Shown: one piece after another, positions 55,372 through 64,000 of the stretch
Layout of the letters: the number at the start of each line of letters is the position of its first letter
Numbering within the stretch: position 1 is the stretch's first letter
DNA from: Arabidopsis thaliana
Lineage: Eukaryota; Streptophyta; Magnoliopsida; Brassicales; Brassicaceae
Length of the DNA: 64,000 bases
Assembly (NCBI RefSeq): GCF_000001735.4
Contig: NC_003070.9
Coordinates: 30,303,971 to 30,367,970, forward strand
Direction: 5' to 3'
Translations under genes and position numbers: made by a program
The notes under the pieces: model-generated
The model's database searches: none
The model's input: the letters and a program-made list of their open reading frames with translations, nothing else
What the model was told of the DNA's origin: nothing

Positions 55372-56309
55372 CAAAAAATTAAATAAAAAATTTCCTGAAA
55401 ACTATTTTCTCTCTTTTTCCATTATAAGAATGCATCATCAGACACTTATAACTCCACAAAATGTAGGATCTAAATTCAAAATAATTTAATGAAACATGAA
55501 AATGAAGAGGTATGATCACAATTGTCTGAAAGTTGAACTGTTTTGTGTCTGAAAATAAAGAGGCGAATGGGAAAAATGTTAGTTACCGTATGGATATGGT
55601 TGCGTGGGCCTAATATAAGGCCCACTGTTGCTATTGGATAGGGCCATTAAATTGCAATCAGCGTTTAGTTGGTATTATTGAATCTCAAGCCTCTTCTTCG
55701 CGCAAGCTTCGGTCATCATCATCTGAGGTTAGTGACTTGACACTCTTCTTCTCCGACGATTCTGAGGTTCATTTTCGTGACATACGGGGTTTCTATGTGA
55801 TTACTGAGAACTTTGCCTTTCGCGCCGGTTCTCGTTGATTTTTTTTTTCGATTTAGGTATTTCCATGTGAGACTAACATTTGTGGCTCGTTTACTCGCAG
55901 ATCAAAGGGACAGAGAACGTGTCTGGGTAAGTTTTAATGGTGTTTCTGGGTTATTGCTCTTATTTCCTAGTTGCGAATCTGCTGATTTGGTGAAGGATAT
56001 AGCGTTCTAGGTTTTTTTAACTTGGTGTCTGTGATAGTAAACGCATTTACTAGTTATTGTCAAGATTTTGATTACTTACATCGTTGTGACCATCATTTCG
56101 ATTGGTCTTCATATGTGCTTTTGCCTGTTCATTTATCTAATGGTTCTCTTTGTTTTGTTTGGCATAATAAAAGTCCAACTCTTAGTTGCTTAATTTCTTC
56201 TATTCTAACATGACTCTTAGAATTCTCACTACAGAACCTGTTTTGTTTCTTAAATCTGTTTTTCGTCAACTAATCCTATAAATCTGGTGATTACAGGCCA
56301 CCTACTAGG
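55372..56309 (+). promoter_or_regulatory. FDM5 promoter and intron-bearing leader, paralogous to the RPS12-pseudogene leader
   Basis: From 55603 the sequence CGTGGGCCTAAT, AAGGCCCACTGTTGC and CAATCAG matches 59367 onward upstream of the RPS12 pseudogene, and similarity continues patchily for about 600 bp (see findings). A leader intron probably starts after CATCTGAG near 55728 (GTTAGT) and ends at ATTACAG, 56296, 13 bp before the FDM5 ATG. The first 200 bp is CAF1 3' UTR. Confidence 0.6.
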
Positions 56310-58886
56310 ATGGATAACAGTTCTGATGAAGAGTCAGAGATCAGTGAGTCTGAGATAGATGTCTATTATGAAAAACCTTACGAGAAACTGATGAATGGGG
56401 ATTACAAGGTTAAGGTGAAGGACACATTCAGGTGTCCCTTTTGCGCTGGGAAGAAGAAGCAGCATTACAAGTATAAGGAGCTACTTGCTCATGCGTCTGG
56501 TGTTGCCAAAGGATCTGCGAGTAGAAGTGCTAAGCAAAAAGCAAATCACTTTGCGTTGGCTAAATACATGGAGAACGAGCTTGCTGGTGATGCTGATGTC
56601 CCACGCCCACAAATCCCCTCTTCCTCAACGGAGCAGTCTCAGGCAGTTGTGGATGACATTTATGTCTGGCCTTGGATGGGGATTGTCATCAACCCTGTAA
56701 GAAGAACTGATAACAAGAATGTGCTCCTTGATTCAGCCTACTGGTTGAAGAAGCTCGCTAGGTTCAATCCTCTTGAGGTGAAAACCCTTTGGCTTGACCA
56801 GGAATCCGTAGTTGCCGTCATTCCTCAGTTTAACAGTGGTTGGAGTGGGTTTAAGAGTGTCACAGAGCTTGAGAAGGAATATGAGATTAGGGGCTGCGGC
56901 AGAAAGGACTGGATTGATAAAAGAGGAGACTGGAGGTCTAAGGCTTATGGTTGGTGCGCACGTGCAGATGACTACAACTCTCAAGGGTCGATAGCAGAGT
57001 ACCTGTCCAAAGTAGGAAAACTGAGAAGTTTCTCTGATATCACCAAGGAGGAAATTCAGAATAAGAGTATTGTGGTGGATGATCTAGCAAATAAAATTGC
57101 TATGACAAATGAGGATCTGAACAAGCTCCAGTACATGAACAATGAGAAAACGCTCTCTCTGCGGAGGGTTCTCATAGAGAAAGACGAGCTGGACCGAGTT
57201 TATAAACAAGGTTTGTACTGAAAACTGATTGCTTGTGTTTCACCATGGCTGCATCCGAGTTTATGTTTGTGTCGTCTCTGTACTTTTTTCTCCAGAAACA
57301 AAAAAAATGCAGGAGTTATCGCGGGAGAAAATAAACAGGATCTTTAGAGAAAAAGAGAGGCTAACCAATGAACTGGAGGCTAAGATGAATAATCTGAAGA
57401 TTTGGTCCAAACAATTGGACAAGAAGCAAGCATTAACTGAACTGGAGAGACAAAAGCTTGATGAAGACAAGAAGAAGGTAATATTTTGTCATTATAGTAT
57501 ACTTATGCGTTGATGTTTCCAGTGTACTGATGATCTTTTTGTTTTCCTTTGTTATGGCAGAGCGATGTCATGAACAGCTCCCTCCAGTTGGCTTCCCTGG
57601 AGCAGAAAAAGACAGATGATCGTGTCCTAAGACTTGTGGATGAACACAAGGTCTGTTTTCAGTAAATGGTCAAACTAGATTTATCTGTGCGTGTCAAATT
57701 CCACACAGTTTAAAAAAAAAAAAAGTTCCAAAAAAAGATGTCTTGTTTGCGTTTAAAGATTCCAACATTCTTCTTTCTGAACTCCAGAGGAAAAAAGAGG
57801 AGACGTTGAACAAGATCCTTCAGCTTGAGAAGGAGTTAGACAGCAAGCAGAAACTTCAAATGGAGATTCAGGAGCTGAAAGGAAAGCTGAAAGTCATGAA
57901 GCATGAGGATGAAGATGACGAGGGCATTAAGAAGAAAATGAAGAAGATGAAGGAAGAGCTAGAGGAAAAGTGTTCTGAGTTACAAGATCTAGAGGATACT
58001 AACTCGGCTCTCATGGTAAAAGAACGTAAAAGCAATGATGAGATAGTAGAAGCACGCAAATTTTTGATTACGGTAATATATTTTAAATGCTTCCATGTTT
58101 TTGGGTGCTAGTGTAATATGTAGAGTGAAATGTTGGTGACATGGTCAAACGCTAATCGGTTGAGAAATCTGTATGATGAGGATGCACAAGGGTGATTTCC
58201 CAACTGCTTTAGGTTTCTGTTAAACAGCGTTACAGATGCTCACCGTGATATAGGTCCATAATCTGTGAATAGTTCCGAGCGGCCATAATGGAACCTGAGC
58301 TGTGAATGATTAATTGTTTGCATGTTATGTTTTTTTTTTTTCAGGAATTGAGAGAATTGGTGAGTGATCGAAACATCATCAGGGTAAAGAGGATGGGAGA
58401 ACTTGAGGAAAAGCCCTTCATGACAGCATGCAGGCAGAGATGCACAGTTGAAGAAGAAGCTCAGGTGCAGTATGCCATGCTTTGCTCGAAATGGCAGGAA
58501 AAGGTCAAGGATTCAGCGTGGCAGCCATTCAAACATGTGGGGACTGGAGACAGAAAGAAGGTTTGTTTATGGCTCATGTTACATGGAAATTCTTTTTGAG
58601 AAGCATTTGTCTGGAGAACTAGTAGTGATGGTGTTGTTATATGGAAATGGTACAGGAAGTGGTGGATGAAGAAGATGAGGAAATAAAGAAACTGAGAGAA
58701 GAGTGGGGAGAAGAAGTGAAGAATGCAGTTAAGACAGCACTGGAGGAGCTTAATGAGTTTAATCCTAGTGGGCGCTACTCAGTCCCAGAACTGTGGAATT
58801 CCAAGCAAGGAAGAAAAGCCACACTGAAAGAAGTGATTGATTACATTACGCAGCAGGTCAAAACTCTCAAACGCAGACGAGCCTAA
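56310..58886 (+). CDS. FDM5: FACTOR OF DNA METHYLATION 5 (XS/XH-domain dsRNA-binding protein)
   Basis: Six coding exons (56310-57210, 57296-57477, 57561-57650, 57788-58072, 58345-58560, 58656-58886) give 634 residues. Acidic N-terminus, zf-XS finger (TFRCPFCAGKKKQ, then HYKYKELLAHASG; residues about 39-67), XS domain (WPWMGIVINPVRR to GWCARADDY; about 118-230), long coiled coil (about 240-490) and the XH domain (RMGELEEKPF, AWQPFKHV, GRYSVPELWNSKQGRKATLK). In Arabidopsis the FDM/IDN2 family binds dsRNA with 5' overhangs through XS and dimerises to support RNA-directed DNA methylation (established). Introns in phases 1, 0, 0, 0 and 0. The upstream leader resembles that of the neighbouring RPS12 pseudogene. 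Confidence 0.93.
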
Positions 58887-59945
58887 AAGGTAATCACTAT
58901 GTTGTTCCTTCAGTTTGTACTTTGTAGTATTGTCTTCTCATTGATCTTGGTACACAAAAAATCTTAAGCTAGAAATAGATGTGCTTATGCATTAGTAAAG
59001 TCTACAGATACGTTTTGTGTCATAACTTGCAAATATTTTTTTTTTTTTTTGGTTTTAAGATATGAAAACATATAAATTAAGATTTCAGCTAATTAGTTCT
59101 ATGGTGCTTGTGTTGCAGGAAACAAACATATGCCGGAGGGAATAGATAAATTTGGCCGTGGTTGCATACTTTTAACTGTTATGTAGTAGTATTGGGGCTT
59201 TTCTGGGGATGCCGGAGGGATGAATTTATTAATTGCAAAAATCCTCGATAAGCCCCAAGACCTGTTATGTAGTATTGGGGCTTTTCTGTCTCACGGTGGG
59301 CCTTTTAACCGTTTATTTGAGGCAATTAACTTCAGATATCAGCGATTTCTGTACTGACTAATAATTCGTGGGCCTAATGAAAGGCCCACTGTTGCTTTTT
59401 AAACGGGCCCAATAAGTTACAATCAGTGAGTTTATTTTATAAAAAAAAAGATTACACGTGTATCTATCTAATTGCTTCGCACAGCCAGAGGCCATCGGAG
59501 GTTAATTCGTGGATTCTGAAACTCAATTCTGCGTCATTAGTGCGTTTCGAGTTTCTATGCGATTGTTGAACTTGTTGTGAAATCGCAGATAAATCGAATT
59601 TCTTACTCATCCGAAACGCCTTCAAATAGGAAACATGTTTTTCTTGTTTTCTTGGATCATTGCTCTCAATTTCTAGTTCTGAATCTGCTGAATTGGCTAT
59701 GGATTAGGGATTTTCATTTCTACTTGTTATATTTTATATGCATTTGTTAATTCATCTATCTTAAGGTTCTCTTTGTCTTGTTTGCTAATTTTGTTAGTGA
59801 CTGCTCTTCTTGTGTTTATATAATGTTCACAATGCAAATCGGTTCCTTGTTCTATCTACTAAATAAAAGTTCATGTTTTATTTGCACTGTGACTTTGGCC
59901 TTTCTGTTCTAATGACTAATGAGTCCTAGAATTTGCTGTTTGAAG
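58887..59945. other. FDM5 3' flank and RPS12-pseudogene promoter/leader
   Basis: A 3'-UTR intron may run from 58891 (GTAATC) to 59118 (TTGCAG). 59130-59290 is an imperfect tandem repeat. From 59367 lies a promoter with Site II elements (CGTGGGCCTAAT, AAGGCCCACTG, GGGCCCAATAAG) and a leader intron, homologous to the FDM5 promoter. Confidence 0.55.
59130..59290. repeat. Imperfect tandem repeat, period about 80 bp
   Basis: ATGCCGGAGGGA occurs at about 59130 and 59209, and CTGTTATGTAGTA with TTGGGGCTTTTCTG occurs at about 59176 and 59262. The middle of each unit has diverged. Confidence 0.7.
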
Positions 59946-60466
59946 CGATGAGGCTGCTCCTGTTGTTCCTCCTGCTGCTGAGGCAGCTGCTATTCCGGAA
60001 GTCATCTGCTCATGGTGGCTGAAGACTGTAACCAACCTGATTATGTATGTCAAGCTTGTTAAAGCTCTATGTGCTGATCATAACATCAATTTGCTTACCT
60101 TGGTGAATGGGCCGGTGTAAGTCTTGTGTTTTCTCTGCATATAGCTTGTTTAGTTTGTCATGTGATGCTCTTTGTTGGGGTTTCGCCTTGAAACTTAGAT
60201 GCTTGTAAAATGACCAATGTATGTGGTGACAGCTCTGCAAGATCGATTCAGAAGGCAATGCTAGGAAAGTGGTTGGATGTTCTTGTGTTGTAATTAAGGT
60301 AAAGAGAGACTCCCTTATACTCAAAAGCTACATAACTTGATATAGACTCTTGTTCTGTGTCTCGTCATCACACTTGTGGGTTTCTATGATTGAATGAATG
60401 CTTTTGCTTGTCTTAGGATTACGGAGAGGGAACAACATCGTGAAGAAGCATCTTGAATCTCACTAA
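59946..60466 (+). pseudogene. Decayed 40S ribosomal protein S12 (eS12) gene
   Basis: Three exon remnants with splice sites intact. Remnant 1 (59946 to about 60118) reads DEAAPVVPPAAEAAAIPEV as in eS12, but then an internal deletion joins the RAHGG region to AEDCNQPDY, and a 4-bp TATG duplication shifts the frame before VKLVKALCADHNINLLT and GEWAG. Remnant 2 (about 60234-60299) is intact: [18 protein letters not shown] then VVIK. Remnant 3 (60419-60466) begins DYGE, suffers a deletion, then ends NNIVKKHLESH and a stop at 60464-60466. The original start codon was not found. No continuous frame survives, so no eS12 can be made. The functional copy I recall, RPS12A, lies in the paralogous block near At1g15930. 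Confidence 0.88.
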
Positions 60467-61211
60467 ATGCAAGAGAAAGCATTTCAATGCCAAATGCAAG
60501 AAGAATAGAGATTATGTGCTTTGTTTCCCCTTGTTGGAGGATTGCTGGCGGAATTTGTTTGGATCCATAAGTTATGTAAGGCTCTAGTCTTCCAAGACCC
60601 ATCACGATTTGGCTCTCTTTCAGAACGATCTCGTTGCCCAAGTTTTGTTACATTGGCAAACATTTGACAGCTGATAAAATTTAGCTTGTTTCTATAAATC
60701 AAGTTATTATTATTCGTATCATCAAGTAACAAAATTGATCTTACACTTTGACGATTAATAAGGCGGGAACATGTTATCGAAAAAGTAAACTTTTTTTTTT
60801 ACATTTATGGCTCTGCTTCATTCTTCTTCTTCTTCTTCTCAAGTTTCAACTTTTATTATTCCACCGAATCTGTGCATATGGCTAAACAAAATGAAGAACA
60901 ATTATGGAAACAGATTTATGATTCAACACAATGTAGATGTTCATTAAGAAGAAAAAATAAAAACCTAAATATTGAATGGATACCAGTTGCCTTTTTTACC
61001 TTTTGGAGATGATTCTAATTTTGTAATTAGTAACTCATATATAAATTGATATTTTTTGCATGTTTAACTACACCGCTTAACCTCAGAATCACCCGAAAGC
61101 TCTCTCCTTTTTCTTGCTCTGACCTTGAGGATTTCAAGCGTTGCCTAGAGGATTTGATTACGTTTTGTTAGGGTTTTGAAGTTTGAGAGATTGTTTGGGG
61201 AAGAAGAAGAA
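60467..61211. promoter_or_regulatory. Spacer and leader of PDS5D
   Basis: 745 bp, AT-rich, with a CTT repeat near 60822-60838 and poly-T near 60790. No gene is seen. The PDS5D leader probably begins around 61090-61150. The frame of the PDS5D ATG stays open upstream to a TTG only, so 61212 is the first usable start. Confidence 0.5.
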
Positions 61212-64000
61212 ATGACTGCTATTGTTGGATTTGACCAGCTTTCGAAAGCACTCATCGATGCTGGAACGAATCTTCTTAGCCCTCCTTCTTCTACTGACGA
61301 CCTTCTTACTCTTCTCGATGTACACTTTCTTCATCGTTGCTTTTGCTCAAATAGATTCTCTTAGGTTTGGATTCACGGAATGCGATTAGGGTTTCTCTTT
61401 CTTGCCGATAAGGAAAACTTGATTGTTGATTTTAGTCATATGTTTGATCAAATCTGGGTGCTTTCTTCTGAATTCGTTGCGTTTTCTTGTCTATCCAACT
61501 TGTTAATTTGGTTAAAGGCGAATCCTTTTCTTCTAATTCAATTGTCTCTGGCGTAGGAAACTGAGTCTCTGCTTAAAAATGTGGAGCAAGATCAACCATT
61601 ATCAATGCAAAGTGCCCTAATTCCATCCAGGAATGCTTTGGTATCAGTTGACCTTTTAAGCCATCCTGATTCTGATGTTAGGGTTTCAGTTGTCTCTTGC
61701 TTAACCGAGATTGTGAGGATTACTGCCCCAGAAACCCCTTACAGTGATGATCTAATGAAGGTAATATCAAATTTCACTAACACTGTCTTCAATGTCACTG
61801 TCTCTCTCTCTTTACTTTATCTGTTGGTTCCTACTTCTTTGGTATCACAGGAGATCTTCAGGTTGACAATAGAAGCTTTCGAGAAATTAGCTGATGCCTC
61901 CTCTCGGAGTTATAAGAAAGCCGAGTTTGTTCTTGATAATGTTGCAAAGGTCAAATCGTGTTTGGTGATGTTGGACTTGGAATGCTATGACCTCATCCTA
62001 CAAATGTTTCGGAACTTCTTCAAATTCATAAGGTAGATTAGATATACAAAAAGACCTTATTTACAATACTTGAGACAAACTCTTTAGATTATAGACTGAA
62101 TGGGGGTTCTTTTGGGTGTTCATCTAATAGATCTGATCATCCTCAACTGGTCTTTTCGTCAATGGAATTAATAATGATTGCAATAATAGATGAAACCGAA
62201 CAAGTGTCCACGGATTTGCTTGATAGTCTCTTAGCAACTGTCAAAAAGGAAAATCAGGTAAGGTTTCTTCTTATTTCAAGTTAATTATCTCGCAGTCAAT
62301 GAACTTGGGATTTTGATTTTTATTCTCTTCCTGTCTTAGAATGTTTCACCAATGTCTTGGAGTCTTGCGGAGAAGGTTCTTAGTAGATGTGCTCGTAAAC
62401 TTAAACCATACATCATCGAAGCTTTGAAGTCTAGAGGGACCAGCTTGGATATGTACTCTCCAGTAGTTTCGTCCATATGCCAGAGTGTTTTTAACACTCC
62501 TAAAGTCCACAGTCCAGTTAACACCAAAGAACATGAGGTATTATATTTGGCGAGCTTGTTCATTTGTAGAGTTTCAGCATCTTTTAATAGTGTCGTTTAA
62601 CCAAATACCTTGATCTAGGAGAAATTGGATTTGGGGCATTCTCGCAAGGAGAATCTTTCTAAAAGTAGTTCCAAGAGACCTGCAAGACATGAAACTAGAG
62701 GAATCAATGAGAAGGAAAAAGTTAGAAACGGAAACAAATCTAGTTTGTTGAAACAGAGTCTGAAGCAAGTGAGGTCTGAAAGTACAGATGCAGAAATAAC
62801 AGGGAAGAGAGGACGGAAACCCAATTCTTTAATGAATCCTGAGGATTATGACATTTCTTGGCTTTCAGGAAAAAGAGATCCTTTAAAGACGTCTTCAAAC
62901 AAAAAGATCCAGAAAAAAGGATCTGGGGGAGTATCATCACTAGGAAAGGTGCCTGCCAAGAAAACACCTTTACCTAAAGAAAATTCCCCAGCCACGAGTA
63001 GTAGGTCTCTGACGGGTTCACTTAAACGAAGCCGGGTTAAGATGGATGAGAGTGACTATGATTCTGATTCTCTTTCTTCACCGAGATTGAAGAAATTGGC
63101 ATCATGCTTCCGGGATGAAGAGCCAAACCAAGAAGATGACAGAAAGATTGGAAACTCCAGCAAACAGACTAGGTCCAAAAATGGTTTAGAGAAGAGTCAG
63201 AAAACAGCCAAGAAGAAGCCAGTTGTAGAAGCTAAGATTGTAAACTCCAGTGGGAAGAGACTATCAGCTCGCTCGGTTGCTAAGAGAAGGAATTTAGAAC
63301 GTGCACCCCTAGATACTCTTGTTCCACAATCATCAAAGAGAAAGGTTGAAAACAAGACAGACGATCATAGATTTCTCTTGTCGAAATAATACTGTTAAAC
63401 CTTTTGTTGAATTTCACGTTTGGATCAACTGTGCAGAAGATGGTTTCTCAAGTTGCAGCTAGACAATTGGCCAACGAATCAGAAGAAGAAACTCCAAAGA
63501 GCCATCCGACAAGGAGACGGACAGTGAGAAAAGAAGTGGTATAATAAGCTTTGTTACCTTCTCTCCCCATTTTTAGCCATTGATTGTCACCTATCTGTTA
63601 CCATGTGACATATGGATTTCCATCTTTTAAGGAGTCTGATGGCTTTGGCGAGGATTTGGTCGGTAAGAGAGTCAATATCTGGTGGCCGCTCGACAAGACG
63701 TAAGTGTATTGGAAACTTGAAGGTTCTTATTTCCAAGTGTACTGTAATCCTTGTTTTTCCGTTGATGGTCTTACACTGTGCAGATTTTATGAAGGCGTCA
63801 TAGATTCCTATTGTACTCGTAAGAAGATGCATCGGGTGAGAGAATATCTCTGATCTGCTATTCAGTTCTGTTCCTCCTATCAGAATCGTGCCTGTTTCTT
63901 AATTGATTGATGTGGAATGTTTGTTCCCCCACTGGTTGCAGGTAATATATTCTGATGGAGATTCCGAAGAGCTTAATCTCACTGAAGAGCGCTGGGAGTT
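61212..64000 (+). CDS. PDS5D: PDS5-like cohesin cofactor, 5' part (runs off the window)
   Basis: Ten exons seen (61212-61319, 61557-61760, 61851-62032, 62131-62257, 62340-62537, 62619-63344, 63437-63538, 63632-63699, 63784-63835, 63942-64000+), about 608 residues so far; the 3' end lies outside. The N-terminal about 250 residues are HEAT-like helices (MTAIVGFDQLSKALIDAG, HPDSDVRVSVVSCLTEIVRI, LILQMFRNFFKFIR) of the short plant PDS5 type. A basic disordered region follows, with GKRGRKPNS and KRSRVKMDESDYDSDSL. The last exons encode a Tudor-like barrel, VGKRVNIWWPLDKT, FYEGVIDSY, HRVIYSDGDSEELNL, which in the family may read histone methylation. Family role is sister-chromatid cohesion and DNA repair. 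It keeps only about 250 residues of HEAT repeats where yeast Pds5 has over 1000. Confidence 0.9.

Overview
This is a plant nuclear segment. Intron-rich genes with GT/GC–AG splice sites, AT-rich spacers and the recognisable proteins all point to Arabidopsis thaliana, distal lower arm of chromosome 1. The gene order matches my memory of loci At1g80620 to At1g80810; those locus numbers are recalled, not looked up. Exon coordinates below were built by hand by joining splice sites so that every reading frame closes. For many genes the predicted length equals the length I remember for the Arabidopsis protein.

Layout. 1.4-4.7 kb: an S15/NS1-type organelle ribosomal protein gene, then a small gene that repeats its presequence on a different body. 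4.9-10.3 kb: an F-box/LRR gene (-) and a receptor-like kinase (+). 10.6-11.6 kb: a small dsRNA-binding protein. 12.3-16.0 kb: plasma-membrane H+-ATPase AHA9 (-). 16.8-24.5 kb: two nuclear pore genes head to head, RAE1 (-) and NUP96 (+). 25.3-35 kb: a PPPDE/DeSI-like peptidase (-), an unknown membrane-anchored protein (+), the WD40 protein DRS1 (-) and a MAM33/p32 mitochondrial protein (+). 35.5-36.2 kb: the C2H2 factor ZFP1 (-). 38.4-42.9 kb: chromomethylase CMT1 (+), with an open frame throughout. 43.7-48.0 kb: a TFIIIC triple-barrel protein (+), ribosomal protein uL30/L7 (+) and the boric-acid channel NIP6;1 (-). 51.3-53.8 kb: a chloroplast Era-like/Obg-type GTPase, PDE318 (+). 54.5-64 kb: a CAF1 deadenylase (+), FDM5 (+), a decayed RPS12 pseudogene (+) and the 5' part of PDS5D (+), which runs off the window.

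Themes. The RAE1/NUP96 pair puts two functionally linked nucleoporins on one 675-bp divergent spacer, and NUP96 keeps a Nup98-type autoproteolytic module. CMT1 and FDM5 both belong to DNA methylation pathways. The right-hand block CAF1-FDM5-RPS12-PDS5D matches, from memory, a paralogous block near At1g15910-At1g15940, so it is probably a whole-genome-duplication remnant in which RPS12 has died. The promoter and leader of FDM5 also look like a duplicate of the leader of the RPS12 pseudogene.

No tRNA, rRNA, CRISPR array or intact transposon was recognised. I could not run alignments, so homology calls rest on recognised motifs and remembered family sequences.
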